A DNA stretch of 64,000 nucleotides, taken from positions 3,952,001-4,016,000 of the forward strand of contig NZ_CP034179.1 in assembly GCF_003860345.1 (NCBI RefSeq). The letters are read 5' to 3'. This DNA is from Caenibius tardaugens NBRC 16725 (GTDB lineage Bacteria; Pseudomonadota; Alphaproteobacteria; Sphingomonadales; Sphingomonadaceae). Positions 9,227 through 17,724 of this stretch are shown piece after piece; the first letter of the stretch is position 1, and every line of letters begins with the position of its first letter. The translations under genes and the position numbers were made by a program. The notes beneath the pieces are model-generated. The model had not been told where the DNA came from. It made no database searches and saw only the letters and a list, made by a program, of their open reading frames with translations.

Positions 9227-9601
9227 ATGATGAAGCGCTGGTTATCCTTGGCTCTGCTCTTGGGAGCACTGCTTGGCCTCTTGGGCCAGGAAGCCGCGTT
9301 TGCGCATATGATGCCGGTCGAGAAGGCTGAGCAAGCAACGGCTATGGCGCAGATGAGTCCCGAATGCGCGCAAATGATGGGGCTCGCCAAGCAACAACCT
9401 GAATCCGGGACGCCGTGCAAGGGCATGACGCCCGAATGCATCGCCAAGATGGGCTGCGCCGTGCCTCTCGCGCTGCTGCCTCCCTTTGCTTCCGGTGTAT
9501 CGCGAGAATTCCGCGAAGACACTCCGCCGCAGATGCCCGTATCGCCACTTGTCGGTCGCGATACCGGTCCCGAGCCCGAACCACCCGCACGCCTTGGCTG
9601 A
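9227..9601 (+). CDS. Secreted Met/Cys-rich small protein, likely copper-binding
   Basis: A 124-residue protein with a clear signal peptide; cleavage after AAFA would leave a mature N-terminus HMMP. The first 70 mature residues are rich in Met and Cys: HMM, MAQMSPECAQMMG, and CKGMTPECIAKMGC with a repeated M(S/T)PEC motif. The C-terminal part is Pro-rich and has no cysteine. Such thioether- and thiolate-rich periplasmic proteins are typical Cu(I) sponges or chaperones, and the gene leads the copper export block. No named family is recognised. Direct copper binding is inference from composition and context. Confidence 0.72.
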   Translation: MMKRWLSLALLLGALLGLLGQEAAFAHMMPVEKAEQATAMAQMSPECAQMMGLAKQQPESGTPCKGMTPECIAKMGCAVPLALLPPFASGVSREFREDTPPQMPVSPLVGRDTGPEPEPPARLG

Positions 9602-9671
9602 ACCCTAGCGGTGCGCGGCGAACCCTCATGTTCGCCGCGTGCCTCCACGCAGTTCAACCAAGGAATTTCAC

Positions 9672-9941
9672 ATGAAGACGTTTCTCACGCTTGCCGCTGT
9701 TGCGGCGGCCCTCGCAGGCGCATCCGCTGCTTCCGCTCACGATAACGCCGGCGGCCATTGGGAATGGCAATTCCGTCCCACTTTCGGACCGAACAAGTCG
9801 AACCGTCCTTCGCAGGTTCGCGTCTGGGTCAAGGACCGCAGCTCCGAAGTCGCGAATTGCAACTGCGACATGATGAAGATGAGCGTGGCCGATTGCATGA
9901 TGGACATGCGCGGCAAGGGTAAGGCTCCTTCGGCCGGCTAA
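9672..9941 (+). CDS. Secreted small protein with N-terminal His and CNCDMMKM cluster
   Basis: An 89-residue protein; the start at 9672 is chosen because AAGGA lies just upstream and a clean signal peptide follows. Cleavage at ASA gives a mature N-terminus HDNAGGHWEW. The C-terminal third holds CNCDMMKMSVADCMMDM, with three Cys and five Met within 17 residues. It is presumably a periplasmic metal-binding protein acting with its neighbour and the downstream Cus pump. A GC-rich hairpin lies between this gene and the pump operon, so the small genes may be expressed at a higher level. I do not recognise a named family. Confidence 0.75.
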   Translation: MKTFLTLAAVAAALAGASAASAHDNAGGHWEWQFRPTFGPNKSNRPSQVRVWVKDRSSEVANCNCDMMKMSVADCMMDMRGKGKAPSAG

Positions 9942-9987
9942 GGCGATTGCCTGGCCGATAGCCGATAATAAACACGGCCGGGCGCGT

Positions 9988-10022
9988 GGCGCCGGCGGAG
10001 AATGCCCCCCTTCGCCGGCGCC
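9988..10022 (+). terminator. Perfect 10-bp GC hairpin between small Cu genes and cus operon
   Basis: GGCGCCGGCG (9988-9997) pairs perfectly with CGCCGGCGCC (10013-10022) around a 15-base loop and is followed by GTTTGT. The U-run is short, so it is either a weak terminator or an attenuator that lets part of the transcription reach the cusC-like gene starting at 10080. Confidence 0.55.
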
Positions 10023-10079
10023 CGTTTGTCGAGGCAGTGTTTCGGTATTGGCCATGGCTCTCCCGATCAGGAGACTCCC

Positions 10080-11336
10080 ATGCGATCAATTGTGCGCTTG
10101 ATGGTTCTGGCGCTGCCATTCGCGGCGATCCCGTGCGTGGCGCTGGCCGAACCAATGACGTTCGATGCCGCGCTGGAGCGCGCTGCACGCGAGGCGCCGT
10201 CGCTTGCAGCAAGCACCGCTGGCGTTGATGCCACACGTTCGGCCGCGATTGCCGCCGGACGGCTACCCGATCCCACAATCGACCTCGGCGTGCAGGGGTT
10301 TCCAGTTTCCGGTCCCACCGCCGGGAGCTTCACCCGCAACGACTTCACCATGACAACCATCGGCCTCAGCCAGCAGTTTCCCAATCCGGCGAAGCGCCGA
10401 GCCCAGCGAGAACGCGCGCAGGCGGATATCGGCGTTGCCGAAGCAGGAGTTGCAATCGAGGCACAGAATGTCCGGCTCGAGACCGCACTTGCCTGGGTCG
10501 ATCTTTATTATGCCAAACGGCGGCTCGCGCAGTTGCAGGTTCTCGATCAAAGCCTCGGCGATCTCCAGGCGACCGTCGCCGCAAGACTGGCTTCCGGCTC
10601 GGCGCGGCCCAGCGCGGCGCTCGAACCTGACCAGTTGCGCGCTGCGGTGGGCGACCGGCGTAGTGAACTCACCGCCGACGTCGCCAAGGCACAGGCGAGG
10701 CTGGTGCGCTACACCGGCGATCCACAGGCTGACGTTTTTGGCGATCCGCCGTCACTGGAAGTCGATCGTGCCCGGCTGATGGCGGGAATATTCGCGCTGC
10801 CTCGCCTGAAAGCGCTTGATGCCGGCGTCAGCGCGGCGGAGGCGGACACCGAACTCGCCCGTGCCGACAAGCGGCCCGACTGGCGCGTCAGCACCTCCTA
10901 TGGCCGCCGAGACCCTGCGTTTGGTGATCTCGTGTCTGTCGGTGTCAGCATCGACCTGCCGCTCTTCGCCAAACGGCGCCAGGACCCGAAGATCGCCGCG
11001 CGCGCCAGCGAAGCCGAGCAGGCCCGGCTGATGCGCAGCGCGGGGGAACGCGAATTGGTCGCCGCGCTCGATGGCGATCTCGCCGACCATATGATGCACC
11101 ATCAGCGGCTGATGAATGCGCGAAATACACTGGTGCCACTCGCCAAGCGCCGCGCCGAGCTCGACATGGCGAGCTATGCCGCCGGCAAGCTCGATCTCGG
11201 CAGCGCGCTGCTCTCGACGCTGGCGCTGGCCGAAGCCGAGGTCGATGCGCTCGCGCGGGAAGCAGATGTCGCGCGCGACGCGATCCGGATCAATTTCACC
11301 TATGGGCCAATTACGGATGAGGGGGTGCGGCCATGA
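10080..11336 (+). CDS. cusC: TolC-family outer-membrane factor of Cus-like copper efflux
   Basis: Outer-membrane channel of the Cu/Ag efflux complex, 418 residues. The ATG at 10080 is chosen because AGGAGA precedes it by 6 bases and a signal peptide (MRSIVRLMVLALPF to LAEPM) follows directly. The longer in-frame reading from 10002 starts inside the hairpin region. The mature protein begins with PMTFDAALERAA, the usual first helix of the TolC repeat, and continues with two helix-rich repeats. There is no lipobox, unlike the other channel in this window. It overlaps the adaptor gene by 4 bases. Confidence 0.85.
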   Translation: MRSIVRLMVLALPFAAIPCVALAEPMTFDAALERAAREAPSLAASTAGVDATRSAAIAAGRLPDPTIDLGVQGFPVSGPTAGSFTRNDFTMTTIGLSQQFPNPAKRRAQRERAQADIGVAEAGVAIEAQNVRLETALAWVDLYYAKRRLAQLQVLDQSLGDLQATVAARLASGSARPSAALEPDQLRAAVGDRRSELTADVAKAQARLVRYTGDPQADVFGDPPSLEVDRARLMAGIFALPRLKALDAGVSAAEADTELARADKRPDWRVSTSYGRRDPAFGDLVSVGVSIDLPLFAKRRQDPKIAARASEAEQARLMRSAGERELVAALDGDLADHMMHHQRLMNARNTLVPLAKRRAELDMASYAAGKLDLGSALLSTLALAEAEVDALAREADVARDAIRINFTYGPITDEGVRP

Positions 11337-12565
11337 CCTGGCACGCGAAACAGGCCGCGCGTTGGGGCGCGAGTGTATTGGCAATCGCATTGGTTGCGGG
11401 TGGCGGCGGCTATTGGATAGGCCAGCGCGGTCTGACAACTGCGGCGGGATCGGCCCAAGCGGCACGCAAGATCCTCTACTGGTACGATCCGATGGTGCCT
11501 GCCGAGCACTACGACAATCCCAACTCGCTCTCGTCGATGGGAATGAAGACCGTTCCCAAATATGCGGACGAAGCGCCCGCCGTGAATTCGGCGCCGGGGG
11601 TCAGCATCGACCCGGCCGCGCGGCAGAATCTCGGCCTGCGGGTCGTCGCCGCCGAGATCGGCAGCTTGCCGTCTTCGCTTACGGTAACCGGCACCATCGA
11701 CTTCAACCAACGCAATGTGGCGATCGTCCAGGCGCGGTCGGGCGGGTTCGTCACCCGCGCCTATGACCGCGCGCCGGGCGACGTAGTCGGCGCGGGCGCT
11801 CCGATCGCCGATATCCAGTTGCCCGAATGGGGCGGGGCGCAGGGTGAGTTTCTCAGCGTGAAGCGGCTCGGCAGTCCCGAGCTTACCGCCGCCGCAAGGC
11901 AGCGATTGCGGCTGCTCGGCATGTCCGAGGGGCTGATCGCGGAAGTCGAACGCACCGGGCGGACCAGCGGCACCATAACGATCACCTCGCCGATTGGGGG
12001 CGTGATCCAGACGCTCGACGCCCGGGCAGGTGTCACATTGGCGCAGGGCCAGACACTGGCGCAAGTGACCGGTATCGGCACGGTGTGGCTCAATGCCGCC
12101 GTGCCCGAGGTGCAGGCGGGCGCGGTCAGGATCGGCCAGAGCGCCAGCGTGACGCTGGCCGCCTTTCCGGGCGAGACTTTCGCGGGGCGGGTGATTGCAA
12201 TCCTGCCCACCGCGCAGGCCGAGAGCCGCACGCTGACTGTCCGCATCGAGCTTGCCAACGCGCAAGGCCGCCTGCGACCGGGCATGTTCGGCAATGTCAT
12301 GCTGGGCGACGGCGGGGGTCAGGCATTGCTGGTCCCGAGCGAGGCGGTGATCCGCACCGGCGCGCGGACGCTGGTGATGCTGGCCTTGGCCGACGGCCGC
12401 TATCGTCCGGCGGAGGTCCGCACTGGCCGGGAGGGCGGCGGCAAGACCGAGATCGTCGCAGGGCTCATCCCTGGCGAGCAGGTTGTCGCTTCGGGCCAGT
12501 TCCTGCTCGATTCCGAAGCCAGCCTGACCGGCATCCCGGCGCGCCCGATCGGAGGCGGCAAATGA
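11333..12565 (+). CDS. cusB: CusB-like RND adaptor with N-terminal heavy-metal-binding domain
   Basis: Periplasmic adaptor of the Cu/Ag efflux pump, 410 residues. There is one membrane anchor (about residues 10-30), then the heavy-metal-binding segment [11 protein letters not shown] ... SMGMK (about 43-72). In this family that segment receives Cu(I) or Ag(I) through its methionines. It is followed by the barrel-sandwich and beta-barrel domains ([31 protein letters not shown]). It overlaps both neighbours by 4 bases and is co-translated with cusC and cusA. Confidence 0.9.
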   Translation: MTWHAKQAARWGASVLAIALVAGGGGYWIGQRGLTTAAGSAQAARKILYWYDPMVPAEHYDNPNSLSSMGMKTVPKYADEAPAVNSAPGVSIDPAARQNLGLRVVAAEIGSLPSSLTVTGTIDFNQRNVAIVQARSGGFVTRAYDRAPGDVVGAGAPIADIQLPEWGGAQGEFLSVKRLGSPELTAAARQRLRLLGMSEGLIAEVERTGRTSGTITITSPIGGVIQTLDARAGVTLAQGQTLAQVTGIGTVWLNAAVPEVQAGAVRIGQSASVTLAAFPGETFAGRVIAILPTAQAESRTLTVRIELANAQGRLRPGMFGNVMLGDGGGQALLVPSEAVIRTGARTLVMLALADGRYRPAEVRTGREGGGKTEIVAGLIPGEQVVASGQFLLDSEASLTGIPARPIGGGK

Positions 12566-15500
12566 TCGCGGCCATCATCCGCACCTCGGTCAGGGGGCGC
12601 AGTCTGGTGATTGCGGCGGCACTGGTACTGACAGCAATCGGAGTGGCGGCAGTGCGCACCACGCCGGTCGATGCGCTGCCCGACCTGTCCGATGTGCAGG
12701 TCATCATCCGCACCAGCTATCCGGGCCAAGCGCCTCAGATCGTCGAGAACCAGGTCACTTACCCCATCGCCTCGACCATGCTCTCGGTTCCAGGCGCGCG
12801 GGTGGTGCGCGGCTATTCGTTCAGCGGCGACAGTTTCGTCTATGTGCTGTTCGACGATGGCACCGATCTCTACTGGGCGAGGAGCCGCGTGCTCGAATAT
12901 CTGAGCCAGGTGCAGAGCCGGCTGCCGGAAGGCGCGAAAGCCTCGCTCGGGCCGGACGCGACCGGAGTGGGTTGGATCTACGAATATGCGCTGGTCGACA
13001 AAACAGGCGGGCACGATCTTGCCCAATTGCGGAGCTTGCAAGACTGGTTCCTGCGCTTCGAACTGAAGACTGTGCCCGGTGTCGCGGAAGTCGCCAGCAT
13101 CGGCGGCATGGTCAAGCAGTACCAAGTGCTGGTCGATCCACAGAAGCTAGCGGCCTATGGCGTCACCGCCGATCAGGTGGCGGAAGCCTTGAAGCGCGCC
13201 AATCAAGAGACTGGCGGTTCCAGCGTCGAGATGGCGGGCGCGGAATACACCGTTCGCGCCAGCGGCTACCTGAAGACGCTCGACGACTTTCGCGCCGTGC
13301 CGCTGCGCACCGCGGCGGGCGGGATTCCAGTCACGCTGGGCGATGTCGCGACGGTCCAGGTTGGCCCCGAGATGCGGCGCGGAATTGCCGAACTGAACGG
13401 CGAGGGCGAAGTCGCGGGCGGGGTCATTGTCATGCGCCAGGGCCAGAATGCGCGCGCGGTGATCGAGGGTGTCCGGGCGAAGCTCGAGGAGCTCAAGAAG
13501 AGCCTGCCTCCCGGTGTCGAGATCGTTCCGACCTATGATCGTTCGGGGTTGATCGACCGTGCAGTCGAGAATTTGAACCACAAGCTCATCGAGGAGTTCG
13601 TCATCGTCGCGCTCGTCTGCGCGCTGTTCCTCTGGCACGCCCGCTCGGCGCTGGTAGCGATCCTGACGCTCCCCTTGGGTATCTTGATCGCCTTCATTGT
13701 CATGCGGCTGCAGGGGCTCAACGCAAACATCCTGTCATTGGGCGGCATCGCCATTGCCATCGGTGCGATGGTCGACGCCGCAGTGGTGATGATCGAGAAT
13801 GCCCACAAGCATCTCGAACGCTGGCATCAGGCAAATCCCGACAGTGAACCGGACAAGGCGACACGCTGGCTCACCGTCACACTTGCGGCCGAGGAAGTCG
13901 GCCCGGCACTGTTCCTCAGCCTCCTCATCATCACGTTCTCGTTCCTCCCGATCTTCACCCTGCAAGGACAGGAAGGCCGCCTGTTCGCCCCGCTCGCCTT
14001 CACCAAGACTTACGCGATGGCGGCGGCGGCGTTCCTCTCGATCACGCTGATCCCCGTGCTGATGGGACTGCTGATCCGGGGGCGGATTCCGAGCGAGGAA
14101 GCCAATCCGGTCAACCGCTGGCTGGCGCGTCTCTACCAGCCCGTGATCGACTGGGTGCTGTTTCATCCCAAGCGAACGCTGGCCGCTGCCGCGCTGGTCT
14201 TTGCGACGACGCTCTGGCCGCTTGCCCAAGTCGGCGGCGAGTTCATGCCGCAGATGAACGAGGGCGACCTGCTCTACATGCCCTCGGCACTGCCAGGGCT
14301 TTCCGCTGCCGAAGCCGGGCATCTGCTTCAGCAGACCGACCGCCTCATCAAGACCGTGCCCGAGGTCGAGAGCGTGTTCGGCAAGGCCGGCCGCGCCGAC
14401 AGTACGACCGATCCCGCTCCCTTGGAAATGTTCGAGACGACGATCCGGTTCAAACCGCGCGACCAGTGGCGCCCAGGCATGACGCCGGAAAAGCTCGTTG
14501 ATGAGCTGGATGCGCGGGTGAAGGTGCCGGGGCTCGCCAATTTCTGGATCCCCCCGATCCGCAACCGCATCGACATGCTGGCGACCGGGATCAAGAGCCC
14601 GATCGGTATCAAGGTGGCGGGTTCCAATCTCGCCGAAATCGACGCCACCGCCAGGCAGATCGAGCAGGCGGTAAGGGGTGTGCCCGGCGTCGCCTCGGCG
14701 CTCGCCGAGCGGTTGACCGGCGGGCGCTACATCGATGTCGATGTCAACCGCGCGGAGGCGGGCCGCTACGGCCTCAACGTCGCCGATGTCCAGTCGGTGG
14801 TCTCGGGCGCAATCGGCGGCGAGAGCGTGGGCCAGACGGTCGAGGGACTGGCGCGCTATCCGATCTCTGTGCGCTACCCGCGCGAGCTGCGCGACAGTCC
14901 GGACAAGCTCGCCAACCTGCCGGTGCTGACGCCCTCGGGCCAGCAGATCACGCTTGGCACCGTCGCCACTGTCCGGATCAGCGATGGTCCGCCGATGCTC
15001 AGAAGCGAGAACGGCAGGCCGGTCACGTGGATCTACGTCGATGGCCGCGACCGCGACATGCAGGCGCTGGTGGGCGACATCAGCCACGCGATCGCGGCCC
15101 AAGTCAAACTCCCGCCCGGCGTCAGCGTTTCCTACACCGGCCAATACGAATTTTTCGTCCGCGCCAAGGAACGGATGAAGCTCGTCATCCCGGTGACGCT
15201 CGCGATCATCTTCGCGCTGCTTTACCTCACCTTCCGCCGCTGGGACGAAGCGCTCTTGATCATGGGTACGCTGCCATTCGCGCTGACCGGCGGGCTGTGG
15301 CTGCTCTACCTGCTCGGCTACAATCAGTCGGTGGCGAGCGCGGTCGGGTTCATCGCGCTCGCCGGCGTCGCTGCCGAATTCGGCGTGGTGATGCTGATCT
15401 ACCTCAAGCAGGCCTTGGAAAGGCGCGAGGATGGCGATGTCGCCGCAGCCGTCCGTGAAGGCGCGCTGCTGCGTGTGCGCCCCAAGGCCATGACGGTGGC

Positions 15501-15696
15501 GGTGATCCTCGCCGGTCTGTTCCCGGTCCTGGCGGGCGGCGGCACCGGCTCGGAAGTGATGAGCCGGATCGCCGCGCCCATGGTCGGCGGCATGCTCACC
15601 GCGCCGCTGCTTTCGATGCTGATCATCCCCGCAGCCTATCTGTTGATGCGCCGCAAATCCCAACCCCACGTTCAACCTGAAGGAGAAGTGCAATGA
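12562..15696 (+). CDS. cusA: CusA-type Cu(I)/Ag(I) RND efflux pump
   Basis: Inner-membrane proton antiporter of the copper/silver export complex, 1044 residues. The ATG at 12562 follows GGAGGCGG and overlaps the cusB stop. Met573, Met623 and Met672 (in [15 protein letters not shown] and RIDMLATG) fall at exactly the residue numbers of the three Cu/Ag-binding methionines of E. coli CusA. TM4 carries [18 protein letters not shown], the monovalent-metal version of the heavy-metal RND signature. These residues make Cu(I)/Ag(I) specificity well supported. CusF follows with a 4-base overlap. Confidence 0.96.
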   Translation: MIAAIIRTSVRGRSLVIAAALVLTAIGVAAVRTTPVDALPDLSDVQVIIRTSYPGQAPQIVENQVTYPIASTMLSVPGARVVRGYSFSGDSFVYVLFDDGTDLYWARSRVLEYLSQVQSRLPEGAKASLGPDATGVGWIYEYALVDKTGGHDLAQLRSLQDWFLRFELKTVPGVAEVASIGGMVKQYQVLVDPQKLAAYGVTADQVAEALKRANQETGGSSVEMAGAEYTVRASGYLKTLDDFRAVPLRTAAGGIPVTLGDVATVQVGPEMRRGIAELNGEGEVAGGVIVMRQGQNARAVIEGVRAKLEELKKSLPPGVEIVPTYDRSGLIDRAVENLNHKLIEEFVIVALVCALFLWHARSALVAILTLPLGILIAFIVMRLQGLNANILSLGGIAIAIGAMVDAAVVMIENAHKHLERWHQANPDSEPDKATRWLTVTLAAEEVGPALFLSLLIITFSFLPIFTLQGQEGRLFAPLAFTKTYAMAAAAFLSITLIPVLMGLLIRGRIPSEEANPVNRWLARLYQPVIDWVLFHPKRTLAAAALVFATTLWPLAQVGGEFMPQMNEGDLLYMPSALPGLSAAEAGHLLQQTDRLIKTVPEVESVFGKAGRADSTTDPAPLEMFETTIRFKPRDQWRPGMTPEKLVDELDARVKVPGLANFWIPPIRNRIDMLATGIKSPIGIKVAGSNLAEIDATARQIEQAVRGVPGVASALAERLTGGRYIDVDVNRAEAGRYGLNVADVQSVVSGAIGGESVGQTVEGLARYPISVRYPRELRDSPDKLANLPVLTPSGQQITLGTVATVRISDGPPMLRSENGRPVTWIYVDGRDRDMQALVGDISHAIAAQVKLPPGVSVSYTGQYEFFVRAKERMKLVIPVTLAIIFALLYLTFRRWDEALLIMGTLPFALTGGLWLLYLLGYNQSVASAVGFIALAGVAAEFGVVMLIYLKQALERREDGDVAAAVREGALLRVRPKAMTVAVILAGLFPVLAGGGTGSEVMSRIAAPMVGGMLTAPLLSMLIIPAAYLLMRRKSQPHVQPEGEVQ

Positions 15697-16055
15697 AGAA
15701 GACCCTGATGATTGCGTCGAGCCTGGCACTGGTGGCCTCGCTTGCTGCCTGCAAGAAGGCCGAGCAGCCGGTCGCCGCCATGGCGGCAACTACCGACCAT
15801 GCCATGGACAAGATGGCGGCAAGCGCTGCGCCCAAGACCGGCACTGGCGAGGGCAAGGTGATCTCTGTCAATGCCGCAACCGGTGCGATTTCGATCCAGC
15901 ATGGCCCGATCAAGCAACTCGGCTGGCCGGGCATGACCATGGGGTTCACCGCCAAGCCTGACCTGCTCAAGGGGATCGCCGTCGGCGACAAGGTCGCATT
16001 CGAGATCAAGGGCACTGGCGAGAATTACGAGGTGACGTCGATTCACAAGGAGTGA
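15693..16055 (+). CDS. cusF: CusF-like periplasmic copper chaperone, lipoprotein form
   Basis: A 120-residue protein that hands Cu(I) to the CusCBA complex. A lipobox LAAC puts the lipid on Cys20, so it is membrane-anchored, unlike soluble E. coli CusF. The CusF domain (about 52-117) contains His70, Trp78, Met81 and Met83 in the order and spacing of E. coli CusF His36, Trp44, Met47 and Met49, the Cu(I)-pi site. The linker is Met-rich ([17 protein letters not shown]) and may bind extra copper. GGAG lies just upstream of the ATG. Confidence 0.93.
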   Translation: MKKTLMIASSLALVASLAACKKAEQPVAAMAATTDHAMDKMAASAAPKTGTGEGKVISVNAATGAISIQHGPIKQLGWPGMTMGFTAKPDLLKGIAVGDKVAFEIKGTGENYEVTSIHKE

Positions 16056-16251
16056 TCTTCGGTGAACGTGATGGGCTGGACCGGCGCCGATGCGCGTCAG
16101 GCCAGCCTATCGCGTATTTCCAGTTGTGCGGATGGCCGCGAAGCCGAGATGTTCTTGCGTTCCCCACCTCTGCGAGGACGTGCCTGGGCAGATGATCCGA
16201 CCTGTTGGACGCGGCATTTACAATCGCGCCGATCTTCGCCAGCAGGAATGA

Positions 16252-16767
16252 ATGCGCGCGCCCTTTATCCCCATTGCCATCTTGATCGCCAGCTTGCTGT
16301 CGCTTTGCGGCGCCGTGGTCTTCAGCGCTGTGGAGGCGGCAGAGCCTGCCACAATTTCCGGACGAACGATTGCAGGCAACTCCTTCGACGTGAAAAACGA
16401 CACAGGCCGCGTCGTTATCGTCAATTTCTGGGCAACCTGGTGCCTGCCGTGCCGGGCGGAAATGCCCGCGCTCGATAGCTATTACCAAGCCCATCACGCC
16501 GCCGGGATTGAGATGGTCGCCATTTCGATGGACGATCCGAGCAAGGCGCAAACCGTCAGAAGCGTCGCTGCGGCTTTCCACTTCCCGGTGGCGCTGGCCC
16601 GCGATGTCAGAATTCCCGGCGCATACCGTCCATCACAACTCCCGGTGACGCTGGTGTTCGGCCGGGATGGCAGGCTGCGTTTCGACAGTCGCCGGGTGCC
16701 CGGTCTGATGACGCAGGCCCAACTCGACCGCATCGCCGGCCCGCTTCTCGCCGAAGCAGGCCGATAG
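16252..16767 (+). CDS. TlpA/ResA-like periplasmic thioredoxin
   Basis: A 171-residue membrane-anchored thiol-disulfide oxidoreductase. The N-terminal hydrophobic segment (about residues 5-28) is a signal anchor, and the thioredoxin domain contains WCLPC with Cys64 and Cys67 in the family context NFWATWCLPCRAEMP. SQLPVTLVFGRDG supplies the cis-proline. In copper contexts TlpA-like proteins reduce the CxxxC of SCO proteins or the cytochrome oxidase copper site, which fits the SCO1 gene nearby. AGGA precedes the ATG. The 196 bases upstream (16056-16251) contain no convincing gene. Confidence 0.9.
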   Translation: MRAPFIPIAILIASLLSLCGAVVFSAVEAAEPATISGRTIAGNSFDVKNDTGRVVIVNFWATWCLPCRAEMPALDSYYQAHHAAGIEMVAISMDDPSKAQTVRSVAAAFHFPVALARDVRIPGAYRPSQLPVTLVFGRDGRLRFDSRRVPGLMTQAQLDRIAGPLLAEAGR

Positions 16768-16776
16768 GGAAGGGGT

Positions 16777-17724
16777 TCACATCCGATAGAGCAGGCCGAA
16801 GGAAAGCGTATATTTGGGTGCGAGCTGATAGCCGTTGACATGGTTGTAGAGCGGCAGTTGCACGATCCCGTAGGCCGAGATGTGCGATGAGAGATTGGCC
16901 GAAAGACCCGGCGAGAGATAGAGTTGCTCGCCGCCGCTGTTCTCGCGGTCCGAATTGATGCCGCTGTCCTTGGCCGCAAGACGCAGGTTGAGCTGCAACT
17001 GCGGCGTGATGCCCTTCCAGCCGGTATAGTTGACGCCGGCCGAGAATGTGCCCGCGGCACCCGGCTTGAAATCCTCCCGCGAGGTCAAGGGCACGTCGCC
17101 CTGGGCCTGGAGGATATAGTCGAACGCGCCGGAAAGCTTGCCGAAGTGATAGGCACCGACAGTCAAATCCGTCGTCCCGGTCCCCGGTTGTAAGCCGCGA
17201 TCGACTTGCCCACCTGCTGCGGGGCCAGTGCGGAAGTTTTGATGAAATCCGCCGGTCGGCAATTTGAGGCCCAATTGCACGCCGGTGATGCCGGCGCCAC
17301 CGAACCCCTGAAAGCGCACGCTGAACCGGGCATCGCCAAGCCCGTTGGTGCGCGAATAGCTCTGGTCGGTATCGCCTTCCGCGATTGTCCGGTGCGGACG
17401 CAGGACGAAGGGTAGTTGCGCGTTGACCGCCCATTTGGCGTTGAAGGCGTGATCGACGCTCAGCGTCAGATATTGGTTGTAAGTGTTCTGCTCGATTTCG
17501 CGGGTGGTTGGCAGCGGAATCGTGCTGCGGTCGACGACATCGGTTCCGGACCTGAGTTCGGTCTGCGGAACATAGTCGTAGCGCAGCCCGATGGTCGTGC
17601 CCGGTTGCGCCACCAGGCCCTGGCTGAGCCAGTCGGAGGTCAGGTTGCAGCCGCAGCTCGAGCAGGCAAAGGCCGGGGTGGCCGTGAGCAAGGCAATCGG
17701 CAAGGCAATAAGCATGTGTTTCAT
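16777..17724 (-). CDS. Outer-membrane beta-barrel-like protein with N-terminal CSSCGC
   Basis: A 315-residue protein whose start at 17724 is fixed by AAGGAAAAT upstream and a signal peptide. The longer frame upstream reads through the PepSY gene in another phase and is rejected. Cleavage after TPAFA leaves CSSCGC at the mature N-terminus (Cys21, Cys24, Cys26), a likely metal ligand set. The rest has alternating amphipathic strands with aromatic belts (for example YHFGKLSGAFDYILQAQG) and ends in FGLLYRM, consistent with a transporter-like barrel. Its start overlaps the PepSY stop by 4 bases. The role is unknown; copper passage or binding is inferred from context. Confidence 0.72.
   Translation of the reverse strand: MKHMLIALPIALLTATPAFACSSCGCNLTSDWLSQGLVAQPGTTIGLRYDYVPQTELRSGTDVVDRSTIPLPTTREIEQNTYNQYLTLSVDHAFNAKWAVNAQLPFVLRPHRTIAEGDTDQSYSRTNGLGDARFSVRFQGFGGAGITGVQLGLKLPTGGFHQNFRTGPAAGGQVDRGLQPGTGTTDLTVGAYHFGKLSGAFDYILQAQGDVPLTSREDFKPGAAGTFSAGVNYTGWKGITPQLQLNLRLAAKDSGINSDRENSGGEQLYLSPGLSANLSSHISAYGIVQLPLYNHVNGYQLAPKYTLSFGLLYRM

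Noticed and set aside
13735-15789. 684-codon open frame on the minus strand across cusA
   Set aside because: Antisense reading of a strongly conserved pump gene in GC-rich DNA; its composition is Arg/His/Gln/Asp-rich shadow type with no domain.
16056-16251. Open frames in the gap before the TlpA-like gene
   Set aside because: No codon-like composition, ribosome site or family motif; treated as intergenic.
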